Shown here in pieces: positions 38,478 through 47,895 of a stretch of DNA of 64,000 nt. This DNA is from Ignavibacteriota bacterium (GTDB lineage: Bacteria > Bacteroidota > Ignavibacteria > UBA10030 > UBA6906). The position numbers were made by a program, and so were the translations under genes. Numbering within the stretch: position 1 is the stretch's first letter; each line of letters begins with the position of its first letter. The notes beneath the pieces were generated by a model. It was given only the letters and a program-made list of their open reading frames with translations, was not told where the DNA came from and ran no database searches. The stretch lies in NCBI GenBank assembly GCA_016707525.1, contig JADJHP010000011.1, positions 161,152 to 225,151 of the forward strand, written 5' to 3'.

Positions 38478-40394
38478 ATGAAGACGACCGCGCTCCTCCT
38501 TCTTACAGCATTGACAATTGCGCCGCTGTTTGCGCAGACCACGACGATCGATTCCCCCGATCATCACATCGGGATATCCCTGCAGAACGGACACGATGCT
38601 GACGCCGGGTCCTGGTTCATGACGGTGAGCGCCAAACGATCTGACAGATCAACCGTCATCATCCCCCGCATTGCGCTCGGCCTCTCACGCAGCGATCTGG
38701 ACTTCTCCAAAGACCTTCGCCTCGTTTCCACGAGTGCGCCGACAACGATCACCGAAGACTACACCGCCCTCCACGGGAAGCGCTCGCACTGCACGAACTC
38801 CGCGACGGAGATCGTGGCGACGTTCGAGAATGTGAAGAGGTCGCGCATGGACGTCCGCATCCGCGTCTACAACGATGGTATCACATTCCGGTATGAGTTC
38901 CTGCGGGGCAAGGGTTCGCAGACCGTCCTCGATGAACTCACGTCCTACGAGATCCCCCACAACGCCCTCCGCTGGCTTGAACGCTGGACGCCCGGGAACG
39001 AGAATCTCTACTCCGCGCTGACAAGCGATTCGCTCCAGCAGGACTGGGGGCTGCCGGCACTCTTCTGCACCGCCGACACGTCCGTCTGGTTCCTCATCCA
39101 CGAAGCGGATCTGGATCGTAACTACTGCGGCACAAAGCTGAGCAACAGGAACGAACGGTCGCGCTACAAGGTGACGTTCCCCGATCAGCAGGATGGCCCG
39201 GGCCCTTCCACCCCAACGATCACACTCCCATGGCACTCGCCCTGGCGTACGGTGATCATGGGCTCACTCGCGGATGTGACCGCCTCGACGCTCATCGATG
39301 ACGTATCGAGGCCGTCTATACTAAGGAAGACGGACTGGATCCGTCCGGGCCTTGCGTCCTGGAACTACTGGTCGCATAACCACGGCACGCGCGACTTCAA
39401 AACAGTGTGCGAGTTCACCGATCTCGCCGTGACGATGGGCTGGCCCTATACGCTCTTCGACTGGGAATGGGATGCGATGACGAACGGCGGTGATCTGGAA
39501 GACGCGGTGAAGTACGCCCGTGACCGCGGCATCACCCCTCTGATGTGGTACAACGGCGGCGTGGAACCGTGGGCAACGATGACGCCCATCGATCGCATGC
39601 GCACGCACGAGAACCGCATAAAGGAGTTCGCCTGGCTCCGGAAGCTGGGCGTGGCAGGCGTGAAGGTGGATTTCATCATGAGCGAAAAGCAGGAGATGAT
39701 CCGCTACTACCTGGATATCCTCGAGGATGCGGCGCAATTCGAGATCATGGTGTATTTCCACGGCTGCCTGGTGCCGCGCGGATGGACGCGCACGTATCCG
39801 CACCTGATGACGTACGAAGGGGTGCGCGGCGCGGAATGGTACAACAACGGCCCGGACCTCACGACGGCCGCTCCGCAACACAACGCGATCCTGCCGTTCA
39901 CACGCAACGTGATCGGTCCGATGGACTATACGCCGGTGACGTTCACGAATTCCCAATACCCGCACACGACGTCGTTCGGCCATGAGCTCGCGCTCGGTGT
40001 GGTCTTCGAATCCGGGATCCAGCATATGGCGGACCGCCCGGCGGGCTACCTGGCCCTCCCCGATACGGTGCGCGACTTCCTGAAGACGCTCCCCTGCGCA
40101 TGGGACGATACACAACTGCTCGACGCCTTCCCCGGCCGCGACCTCATCATGGCCCGGCGCCATGGTGACGATTGGTACATCGGCGGACTCAATGCGGAAC
40201 AGGTGGAGAAATCGAAGACGCTGACATTCCCGTTCCTCCCGGCAAACACGTGCTACACGCTGACCCTCATCGCAGATGGTGCATATGATTCGGTGTTCGA
40301 TGTTCGTACATTGACGGTCGAGCGATCCAGCCTCGTGGATGTGCGCCTGCTGCGCCGGGGCGGCTTCGCGGCGCGGCTCACCCCGCTGAAGTGA
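38478..40394 (+). CDS. Secreted glycoside hydrolase family 97
   Basis: A 638-residue enzyme with a signal peptide (about residues 1-19). The GH97 N-terminal beta-super-sandwich (to ~270) is followed by the TIM barrel (WIRPGLASWNYW, GWPYTLFDWEWD) and a C-terminal beta domain. The GVKVDF motif with Asp398 suggests the retaining, alpha-galactosidase-like branch rather than the inverting alpha-glucosidase branch; Glu447 in MTYEGVRGAEW is a candidate acid. A GAGGGAC ribosome site precedes the ATG. It overlaps the next gene by one base. Confidence 0.88.
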   Translation: MKTTALLLLTALTIAPLFAQTTTIDSPDHHIGISLQNGHDADAGSWFMTVSAKRSDRSTVIIPRIALGLSRSDLDFSKDLRLVSTSAPTTITEDYTALHGKRSHCTNSATEIVATFENVKRSRMDVRIRVYNDGITFRYEFLRGKGSQTVLDELTSYEIPHNALRWLERWTPGNENLYSALTSDSLQQDWGLPALFCTADTSVWFLIHEADLDRNYCGTKLSNRNERSRYKVTFPDQQDGPGPSTPTITLPWHSPWRTVIMGSLADVTASTLIDDVSRPSILRKTDWIRPGLASWNYWSHNHGTRDFKTVCEFTDLAVTMGWPYTLFDWEWDAMTNGGDLEDAVKYARDRGITPLMWYNGGVEPWATMTPIDRMRTHENRIKEFAWLRKLGVAGVKVDFIMSEKQEMIRYYLDILEDAAQFEIMVYFHGCLVPRGWTRTYPHLMTYEGVRGAEWYNNGPDLTTAAPQHNAILPFTRNVIGPMDYTPVTFTNSQYPHTTSFGHELALGVVFESGIQHMADRPAGYLALPDTVRDFLKTLPCAWDDTQLLDAFPGRDLIMARRHGDDWYIGGLNAEQVEKSKTLTFPFLPANTCYTLTLIADGAYDSVFDVRTLTVERSSLVDVRLLRRGGFAARLTPLK

Positions 40395-41035
40395 TGATCT
40401 CTCCGGAGAATGACACGATGGCCACGAAAGTGACAGACGGTTTGTCTGATACCAGACTCCCGAAGACGAGACAGGAGATCCATCTGATGATCACCCTCGC
40501 AGAGATCGATCCCCTGATCTGGAGGCGGGTGATCGTCGATGCGTCCATGACCCTCGATGATCTCCATCGTGTCATCCAACTGATGTTCGAATGGTACGAC
40601 TACCACCTCTATATGTTCACGATCGGTGGAAAGCGGTATGAGGCTCCCGGCGAGGAGGCTGATGGCGTGGATGCCAAACGGACACGGCTTTCATCGCTGC
40701 ACCTTACGGCGGGCTCGACATTCACGTACGAGTATGACTTCGGGGATGACTGGCATCACCATGTCACGGTTGAATCCATCGGGCCGGCAAAGGAAGGTGC
40801 GATCCTTCCATACGTTGTGTCGGGAGAGCGCCGGGGCCCGCCGGAAGACTGCGGTGGAACAGGTGGCTTCGAAGAGCTTCGCGACGCACTGCGGAACCCG
40901 CGGCATCCGGAGCACGAGGACATGAAGACGTGGGCCGGCAAAGAATATGATCCAGACCGCCTTGATATCCTGACCGTGCGTCACGCGGTCGCTCTCCATT
41001 TTGCATGGGCGCAGTGGGATCGTCAGCGGAAGTAG
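40394..41035 (+). CDS. Plasmid pRiA4b ORF-3-like protein
   Basis: A 213-residue protein. The family pattern is clear: YMITL-like LMITLAEIDPLIWRRVIVDASMTLDDLHRVIQ, then the aromatic WYDYHLYMFTI, FTYEYDFGDDWHHHV and ERRGPPEDCGG. This family (PF07929) is widespread on plasmids and in accessory regions; its function is unknown. It begins on the last base of the GH97 stop, so it is translationally coupled. Confidence 0.88.
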   Translation: MISPENDTMATKVTDGLSDTRLPKTRQEIHLMITLAEIDPLIWRRVIVDASMTLDDLHRVIQLMFEWYDYHLYMFTIGGKRYEAPGEEADGVDAKRTRLSSLHLTAGSTFTYEYDFGDDWHHHVTVESIGPAKEGAILPYVVSGERRGPPEDCGGTGGFEELRDALRNPRHPEHEDMKTWAGKEYDPDRLDILTVRHAVALHFAWAQWDRQRK

Positions 41036-41084
41036 TCACTATCGATCACCCAGGCACTGTGGATACTGAGCATACCGATCTGTC

Positions 41085-42022
<938 letters not shown>

Positions 42023-42188
42023 GTTCATCTCAGATACGTTTCAGAAAGAATGCAGAGGGTTCCAATGACGATGCGGATCCTCCCGTGATCCCGTCGCCCC
42101 GAATCGCCGTCCCTCCAGTACATGATCCCGAGCTACTCCAAAGAGATGAACAAGCCTTTGTGTTCGCGAATGGAAGGGTGTCCCCTCT

Positions 42189-43475
42189 TCATTTCCATGC
42201 CTCCGATGGCCAGCGATATTCCGCGCAATACGTGTATGTCTGATCCAATGCCCCTTTGATCACACCCTGCGAGGTGTTGGCGAGGATCACAATGCCGATA
42301 CGCGTTGACGGGTCGAAGTACATGGCAGCATGGACTCCGGGATCCGAGCCGCCATGCCCCCACAGTACCCGTCCTGCTCCGATCGAACGCGCATTCCACG
42401 CCAACCCCTGACCCGGAGACCCGTCTAGCCCCTGTTCCGTCAGGATCGACTTCACCGTCTCCTCGCGCAAAATGCGTTCCCTTCCGATGTGTCCACCGTT
42501 CACGTAGGCCGTCAGGAATCTCGCCAGATCGATCGCCGTCGTGCGCAAGCCGCCATCAGGATACGTGGCGAACTCATACGCGCAGTGAGCGAATTGTGAA
42601 CCCGTGGGCGGTGGCCAGGCCGTGGAAACGCCGGCTGCGGGCAGCATATCCGACGCGGACCAGCCTTCCGGCAGTTTGGTGAAACTGCTATCGACAAAAG
42701 AATACGGCACAGCATGGCGCGCAGCAGGAACGTTCGTCAAACGCCAATGGGTGTCGCGCATGCCGAGTGAAGCAAAGATACGCTCGGTACAGTAGTCAGG
42801 AAACGGCCGCCCTGATACATGTTCCACCAGGTAACCCAGGACACCGAAACCGATGTTCGAGTAGCTGCGTGGCCTCGGTGGAATGCGACTCTGTCCCGGG
42901 GCCCAGGTGTGGAAATTGTCATCCGGATTGTATCGTTCCCCGCCAGGACAGAGATAGGACCTCAGCCATTCGCCGAGGTCGTGACGCGTCGGCCCGCATC
43001 CATAGGAGCGTCCATACGCCATACCATCTTTGATCGATGAGCGATGGACAAGAAGTTGCCATATCGTGATCGGCGTTTCCGGATGAAGGGGGTTGCGTAA
43101 CGGAAAGGGCAACCACGTGTTGACGTCTTCCGTAAGGGACAGCTTCCCCTGCTCACATAACTGAAGCACCGCCGTGGCAGTGATGGTCTTGGACACAGAT
43201 CCGATGTTGATGATGGTCTTCTCCGGGCTCATTTCCGTCCGTAGCGCCAGGTCGGCATATCCATATCCCCGGGACCACGCGGTCCCATGCTGTCCGATGA
43301 TCGCCACGGCAATGCCCGGAACATGCTGCTCCCGAAGGAGGTCCTCAAAGTAGTTGTCGATCGGCGGATCCGCCGTTGATACGGCCCAGGCAGCCGGCAT
43401 GACAAGCGATTGTAGGGCGAAGCCGCCCGTCAGTTCAAGAAACCTCCTCCGGTCGAGGCGATGATCCGAGTACAT
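42189..43475 (-). CDS. Tat-exported serine hydrolase (beta-lactamase/PBP class C family)
   Basis: A 428-residue protein. A twin-arginine signal (RRRFLELTGGFAL) is at the N-terminus. The catalytic SVSK (Ser93, Lys96), the YSN motif (Tyr205-Asn207) and HGG near residue 385 are all in place, as in class C beta-lactamases, D-aminopeptidases and esterases of this fold. GGAGAAGG precedes the ATG at 43475. It is transcribed opposite to its neighbours; its substrate is unknown. Confidence 0.9.
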   Translation of the reverse strand: MYSDHRLDRRRFLELTGGFALQSLVMPAAWAVSTADPPIDNYFEDLLREQHVPGIAVAIIGQHGTAWSRGYGYADLALRTEMSPEKTIINIGSVSKTITATAVLQLCEQGKLSLTEDVNTWLPFPLRNPLHPETPITIWQLLVHRSSIKDGMAYGRSYGCGPTRHDLGEWLRSYLCPGGERYNPDDNFHTWAPGQSRIPPRPRSYSNIGFGVLGYLVEHVSGRPFPDYCTERIFASLGMRDTHWRLTNVPAARHAVPYSFVDSSFTKLPEGWSASDMLPAAGVSTAWPPPTGSQFAHCAYEFATYPDGGLRTTAIDLARFLTAYVNGGHIGRERILREETVKSILTEQGLDGSPGQGLAWNARSIGAGRVLWGHGGSDPGVHAAMYFDPSTRIGIVILANTSQGVIKGALDQTYTYCAEYRWPSEAWK

Positions 43476-43765
43476 GCACCTTCTCCTTCTACAATAGACA
43501 GATCGTGAGTTGCATTGGCCTGAGTTGCGAGACCTGCTTCGGCGCCCTCGATAGGCCGCGGGATGGTCTGAGTGCGGGCGTCTTCGTATAGTATTCGACG
43601 CGGAATTCACCCGACATGTTGCACTTTCGGCAGGGTGGATCTTGGGTCGGCCTCCCTAAGGGCAAGGCTGTGGCACCCGAACCAGGTACGCATGGCGGAC
43701 AAGGCCGGTGGTGCGCATTGCGATCACTCGAAGAGGCGATCTCAGTGTGTTGTTCACTCTCCCAT

Positions 43766-43795
43766 TTGATTGTGGAGTTCGGATTCGTTTATTAT
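43766..43795 (+). promoter_or_regulatory. Possible promoter TTGATT-N18-TATTAT
   Basis: TTGATT (43766-43771) and TATTAT (43790-43795) are 18 bp apart and face the pabBC fusion. They lie in the 390-bp gap between it and the divergent serine hydrolase, which otherwise holds nothing I recognise. Confidence 0.5.
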
Positions 43796-43865
43796 GTTGG
43801 TGGTCGCCGGATGAGGTGGTCCGGTATGCCGCGAATACAATGAAAGTCTCATTGAAAGTAGTGCG

Positions 43866-45656
43866 TTGACGGAAGCGCAGAGGGATCCATATCCGGCGCG
43901 GGTCGTTGTACGCGACGAAGCCAGCGGCACGTGGCTGGAGTTCGCATCGCCGCGCCGCATCCTTGTGACCCATCGTATCGCGGAGGTGCTCCCTCTCATC
44001 CGCGACATCGAGGAGACCGTGCGGCGTGAGGGGTCGTATGCCGCCGGTTTCATCTCCTATGAGGCATCCCCCGCGTTCGATCCGTCGTTGCCTGTGCGCG
44101 AAGATGGCGCGTTCCCGCTCCTCTGGTTCGGACTCTTCGATAAAGTGAACGAGCTCTCGCTTCCCATTGTACCTGCGAAGTCCGGCCCCTCGATAGCATG
44201 GCATCCGTCTGTCTCCCGCGAGGAATACGAACGATGCATCCACGCCATCCGCGAGCATATCCGGAATGGCGACACCTACCAGGTCAATTTCACGTACCGT
44301 CTCCGCGCGGCGGCGGAACCTGACCCCTGGGAGTTGTTCCTCCGGATCGCCGGCGACGGACAGGCGCCGTACGCAGCGTTCGTGGATACCGGTGAGTGGG
44401 CCATCTGCAGCGCATCGCCCGAACTCTTTCTCCGGATCGACGGCACGCGGATCGAGTCGCGCCCGATGAAGGGGACATCGGCCCGCGGGCTGTGGTACGA
44501 GGACGACCAGGCGAAGAAGGATGAGCTCATCAGTTCGGAGAAGCAGCGCGCGGAGAATGTGATGATCGTTGACATGGTCCGCAACGACCTCGGACGGGTG
44601 GCGCAGTATGGCACCGTACAGGTCCCTCACCTGTTCACTCCCGAACAGTATCCGACGGTATGGCAGTTGACGTCGACCGTGGTTGCGCGGACGGACGAGC
44701 CGCTGGACCGGATACTGCAGGCAACGTTCCCTCCTGCCTCCATCACGGGCGCGCCAAAGCGTCGCACGATGGAGATCATCACGGATCTTGAATCCGATCC
44801 GAGGCGCATCTACACAGGCACGATCGGATTCATCGCTCCCGACAGGCAGGCGCAATTGAATGTCGCCATTCGTACGGTGCTGATGCACCGGCCCACCGGT
44901 CACGTGGAGTACGGTGTGGGAGGCGGAGTGGTGTGGGACTCCACGGCGGCGGGCGAGTACGAAGAGAGTCTGACAAAGACAAAAGCGCTTGCGTCCCTCC
45001 CGCGGGACTTCGATCTTCTGGAGACCATGCTGTGGTCACCCGGTACCGGCTATGCGCTTCTGGAGTATCACCTGACCCGCCTTTCCCACTCGGCGGCGTT
45101 CTTCAACTTCGCGTTCGATCCCCGAAAAGTGCGGGATGAGCTGGCAGTGTTCGCTGCAGGACTCGCAGCCAGGTCTCACAGGGTCCGCCTGCTGGTCTCA
45201 CGCCTGGGGCATGCCCGTTGCGAAGCGGTGCCGGTGGATGCGGCGGCGTTGCGGTTCCGGGACATCGTGCTGGCGGCGGGCCCGATCGACAGGAACGACG
45301 TCTTTCTCTATCATAAGACCACGCGGCGCGTAGTGTATGAGGCGGCGGTCAAAGCCTGTCCGGGCAACGACGACGTTCTCCTGTTCAACGAAGCCGGAGA
45401 GGTGACCGAGACAACGGTCGCGAACATCGCCGTGGAGATCGGTGGCATACTGTATACGCCGCCTGTGCGAAGCGGACTCTTGCAGGGAACACAGCGTGCA
45501 ATGATGCTCGAGCAGGGGCTTCTGCGGGAGAGGGTCCTGACGATCGACGAGGTGCTCAGAAGTCCGGACATTCACCTTCTGAACTCTGTACGGGGGATGC
45601 AACGGGTGCGCATCCGCAGGGCAGGAAATGGGCCCGGACGGGATCGGGGTGTGTAA
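43866..45656 (+). CDS. pabBC: Aminodeoxychorismate synthase component I fused to aminodeoxychorismate lyase
   Basis: A 596-residue fusion. Residues ~1-385 are the chorismate-binding PabB domain (DTYQVNFTYRL, SRPMKGTSARG, ENVMIVDMVRNDLGRVA, PPASITGAPKRRTMEII). Residues ~390-590 are a class IV aminotransferase of PabC type with the PLP-lysine candidate in YHKTTRRVVYE and NEAGEVTETTVANI. Together they make p-aminobenzoate for folate from chorismate and glutamine-derived ammonia; the amidotransferase PabA is not in the window. The start is TTG at 43866, because an ATG at 43840 runs into a stop in another frame. The upstream ribosome site is weak. Confidence 0.92.
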   Translation: MTEAQRDPYPARVVVRDEASGTWLEFASPRRILVTHRIAEVLPLIRDIEETVRREGSYAAGFISYEASPAFDPSLPVREDGAFPLLWFGLFDKVNELSLPIVPAKSGPSIAWHPSVSREEYERCIHAIREHIRNGDTYQVNFTYRLRAAAEPDPWELFLRIAGDGQAPYAAFVDTGEWAICSASPELFLRIDGTRIESRPMKGTSARGLWYEDDQAKKDELISSEKQRAENVMIVDMVRNDLGRVAQYGTVQVPHLFTPEQYPTVWQLTSTVVARTDEPLDRILQATFPPASITGAPKRRTMEIITDLESDPRRIYTGTIGFIAPDRQAQLNVAIRTVLMHRPTGHVEYGVGGGVVWDSTAAGEYEESLTKTKALASLPRDFDLLETMLWSPGTGYALLEYHLTRLSHSAAFFNFAFDPRKVRDELAVFAAGLAARSHRVRLLVSRLGHARCEAVPVDAAALRFRDIVLAAGPIDRNDVFLYHKTTRRVVYEAAVKACPGNDDVLLFNEAGEVTETTVANIAVEIGGILYTPPVRSGLLQGTQRAMMLEQGLLRERVLTIDEVLRSPDIHLLNSVRGMQRVRIRRAGNGPGRDRGV

Positions 45657-45770
45657 CCGGCGAAACGCGGATGCGGCCGGCACCCAGGAGCATCCGGGCA
45701 TGTGCCGCGACCGGCGGTGCGTAGCGGAACGGCGGCAATGGATCCTTGTGGCATATACAAAATGCAACTG

Positions 45771-45787
45771 ATACATTCAATATGTAT
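45771..45787. promoter_or_regulatory. Small inverted repeat ATACAT-N5-ATGTAT
   Basis: The two 6-base arms are perfect and sit in an AT-rich stretch of the 266-bp gap before the GNAT gene at 45923. It may be an operator or promoter-associated site; evidence is weak. Confidence 0.3.
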
Positions 45788-45922
45788 AACGCAAGGGTGT
45801 ACTGCGGAGATGTTCAACGCGTCGTGCATCCAGGCGTATCTGGATCATAGCATGATGTCGTTCGCGACAGGTATCTGTTGCAGTCGCTTCCCCCCACAGT
45901 TCTTCAATTCAAACCAGAGATC

Positions 45923-46444
45923 ATGAACACAACGACAACTATCCGACCCGAGTCCACCACCGACCATGCCGCCATCACCGACGTGACCATCGCCGCATTT
46001 AAAACAATGGAGGTCAGTCAACAGACGGAGCACTTCATCGTTGACGCGCTGCGCGCCGCCGGTGCGCTCACCATCTCCCTCGTTGCCGAGCAGGATGGCC
46101 GCGTGGTCGGACATATCGCCTTCTCGCCCATCACTACTTCCGATGGCACGGCCGGTTGGTACGGGCTCGGACCTGTGTCCGTGCTGCCGGAACTCCAGCG
46201 ACAGGGGATCGGCAAGGCGCTGATCAATGATGGGCTCGCACGGCTCCGGAAGATCGGTGCGAAAGGGTGCTGTCTCGTCGGACATCCGGAGTACTATCGC
46301 CAGTTCGGGTTCGAGAATACGCCGGATCTCTCGCACGAAGGCGTTCCGCCGGAGGTTTTCTTCGCACTTGCATTCGAAGGCCCGGTGCCACAGGGGACTG
46401 TACGGTTCCACGATGCCTTCGCTGTCACAGGTCCGCAGTCATGA
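45923..46444 (+). CDS. GNAT N-acetyltransferase (YhbS-like)
   Basis: A 173-residue acetyl-CoA-dependent transferase. GPVSVLPELQRQGIGKALINDGL is the CoA-binding loop, and CCLVGHPEYYRQFGFENTPDL is the YhbS-type catalytic and C-terminal pattern. Its stop overlaps the ATG of the next acetyltransferase (ATGA), so the two are coupled. The substrate is unknown. Confidence 0.9.
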   Translation: MNTTTTIRPESTTDHAAITDVTIAAFKTMEVSQQTEHFIVDALRAAGALTISLVAEQDGRVVGHIAFSPITTSDGTAGWYGLGPVSVLPELQRQGIGKALINDGLARLRKIGAKGCCLVGHPEYYRQFGFENTPDLSHEGVPPEVFFALAFEGPVPQGTVRFHDAFAVTGPQS

Positions 46445-47130
46445 ATGACGGGATGACATTCGATGCAACATCTGGCCCAACGTCTGACTCAACGTCCAGG
46501 CCGGCATCAAGCACGGCGCCCGGCGCAATGTCCGGTCAATCATCCAGCCCTGCGTCCGATGCAAGGCCCGATCCAGCCTCCGGCCTCATGCGTATCACGT
46601 CGCCACGGTTGGAGCTGATCGCGTCGACGACAGCACTTCTGGAGATGGAGTTGGTGTCTCCGCAACAACTCGGTGTAGCTCTTGGTGCGCAGGTTCCCGA
46701 CGGATGGCCGCCGGGGGAGTACGATGAGAACGCCATCCGCTGGCTCCTCGACCGGTTGAAGGCGCAGCCCGAGGCCGCCGGATGGTTCGCATGGTACGCG
46801 TTGTTGAAGGGTGAACCTGCGCCCGGTGCGATGCCGCATCTTGTTGCCGCGGGAGGGTATACGGGTCCGCCTGATGAAGAGAACAAGGTGGAGATCGGCT
46901 ACTCGGTTGTTCCCGCGTTCGGCAAGAGGGGGATCGCCACCGAGATGGTGGCCGCGCTCGTGCAACATGCCTTTACCGATGTCCGCACTACTCGCGTCAT
47001 CGCTCATACGTATCCGTCCAATGTGGGTTCGATCAGGGTGTTGGAGAAGAATGGGTTTATGTTGGAAGGTCCCGGGAGTGAAGAGGGGACGGTTCGGTAT
47101 GGGAGGGAACGGAATGCTACTGCTCCTTGA
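46441..47130 (+). CDS. GNAT N-acetyltransferase (RimJ/RimL-like) with disordered N-terminal linker
   Basis: A 229-residue protein. Residues ~9-48 form an unusual Ser/Thr/Pro/Ala-rich linker (GPTSDSTSRPASSTAPGA...). A RimL-like acetyltransferase then begins at LMRITSPRLELIAST, with EIGYSVVPAFGKRGIATEMVAALVQHAF and AHTYPSNVGSIRVLEKNGF. The linker is absent from typical RimJ/RimL proteins and could tether it to a partner. The start overlaps the previous stop by four bases. Confidence 0.85.
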   Translation: MNDGMTFDATSGPTSDSTSRPASSTAPGAMSGQSSSPASDARPDPASGLMRITSPRLELIASTTALLEMELVSPQQLGVALGAQVPDGWPPGEYDENAIRWLLDRLKAQPEAAGWFAWYALLKGEPAPGAMPHLVAAGGYTGPPDEENKVEIGYSVVPAFGKRGIATEMVAALVQHAFTDVRTTRVIAHTYPSNVGSIRVLEKNGFMLEGPGSEEGTVRYGRERNATAP

Positions 47131-47245
47131 ACTGGAAGAGACAAGGATGGAGCACCAACTGGTCTTTTGATTAACCGGCGGACTATTCGGCGCAGGAGTC
47201 CTTCATACGCTGATGATTTTTCTTGTCGTGTATTGTGCTTAAGAA

Positions 47246-47263
47246 TATACCTTATAGGGTATA
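47246..47263. promoter_or_regulatory. hip operator O1
   Basis: TATACCTTATAGGGTATA: an 18-bp imperfect palindrome, 41 bp upstream of O2 (start to start). Confidence 0.8.
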
Positions 47264-47286
47264 ATAATTACTTCCGTATTCTATAT

Positions 47287-47304
47287 TATACCCTTTAGGG
47301 TATT
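47287..47304. promoter_or_regulatory. hip operator O2
   Basis: TATACCCTTTAGGGTATT: the middle of three operator copies, 41 bp from each neighbour. Confidence 0.85.
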
Positions 47305-47319
47305 GTCTTCTATACAAAC

Positions 47320-47349
47320 TTGACTTTTATACCCTTAAGGGTATATATT
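47320..47349 (+). promoter_or_regulatory. hip operon promoter TTGACT-N18-TATATT
   Basis: The -35 (47320-47325) and -10 (47344-47349) flank operator O3, so bound HipB would block RNA polymerase. The transcript would begin about one base before or at the hipB ATG (47358), close to leaderless. Confidence 0.75.
47328..47345. promoter_or_regulatory. hip operator O3 (between -35 and -10)
   Basis: TATACCCTTAAGGGTATA: a perfect 18-bp palindrome, lying within the promoter spacer. Confidence 0.88.
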
Positions 47350-47357
47350 GCTTTCAC

Positions 47358-47576
47358 ATGGATAACCCGCTTATCACATTCGTAAAATCGCGTCGCAAGA
47401 CGTTAGGTATGACACAGGAGGACCTTGCGCTCCGCGCAGGCGTTGGACTCCGTTTCGTGCGCGACCTGGAGCAAGGGAAGAAGACCCTGCGCGTGGACAA
47501 GGTTAATCAGGTGCTCGCCCTCTTCGGTCACGAGTTGGGTCCAGTACGGTCAATGCAGGAACCGAGCGATGAGTAG
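47358..47576 (+). CDS. hipB: HipB-type antitoxin and repressor (XRE helix-turn-helix)
   Basis: A 72-residue DNA-binding protein. SRRKTLGMTQEDLALRAGVGLRFVRDLEQGK is an XRE-family helix-turn-helix. In HipBA and HipBST systems HipB binds operators and the toxin complex to autoregulate. Three matching palindromes precede it. Its end overlaps hipS by eight bases, indicating coupled translation. Confidence 0.9.
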   Translation: MDNPLITFVKSRRKTLGMTQEDLALRAGVGLRFVRDLEQGKKTLRVDKVNQVLALFGHELGPVRSMQEPSDE

Positions 47577-47895
47577 GACCGGGATCGTCTATTTCAGAGA
47601 AGCGCGTGCCGGACAGATCGTCGAAGACGAGCGTGGGTATCACTTCGTGTATGATCCAGGCTATGTGAAGGCCCCGGATTCGAAACCAGTAAGCCTGACA
47701 CTTCCGTTGCGTGAAGAAGAATATCTCAGCCGTACGATGCTTCCATTCTTCGATGGTCTGATCCCGGAAGGATGGCTCCTCGATGTCGCACAGAAGAACT
47801 GGAAACTCGATTCCCGGGACAGGATGGGACTCCTCCTTGCCTGCTGCAAGGATTGCATCGGCGCGGTGAGCGTTCAGCGCAATGAGGAAGCATGA
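47569..47895 (+). CDS. hipS: HipS-like protein (HipA N-terminal subdomain 1)
   Basis: A 108-residue protein that matches only the N-terminal subdomain of HipA: GIVYFREARAGQIVED, LTLPLREEEYLSRTMLPFFDGLIPEGWLLD. In tripartite HipBST loci this piece is encoded separately as HipS and acts as the antitoxin against HipT. The start at 47569 overlaps hipB by eight bases, and the end overlaps hipT by four (ATGA). The gene is full length for HipS, so this is an authentic split, not a truncated HipA. Confidence 0.85.
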   Translation: MSRTGIVYFREARAGQIVEDERGYHFVYDPGYVKAPDSKPVSLTLPLREEEYLSRTMLPFFDGLIPEGWLLDVAQKNWKLDSRDRMGLLLACCKDCIGAVSVQRNEEA

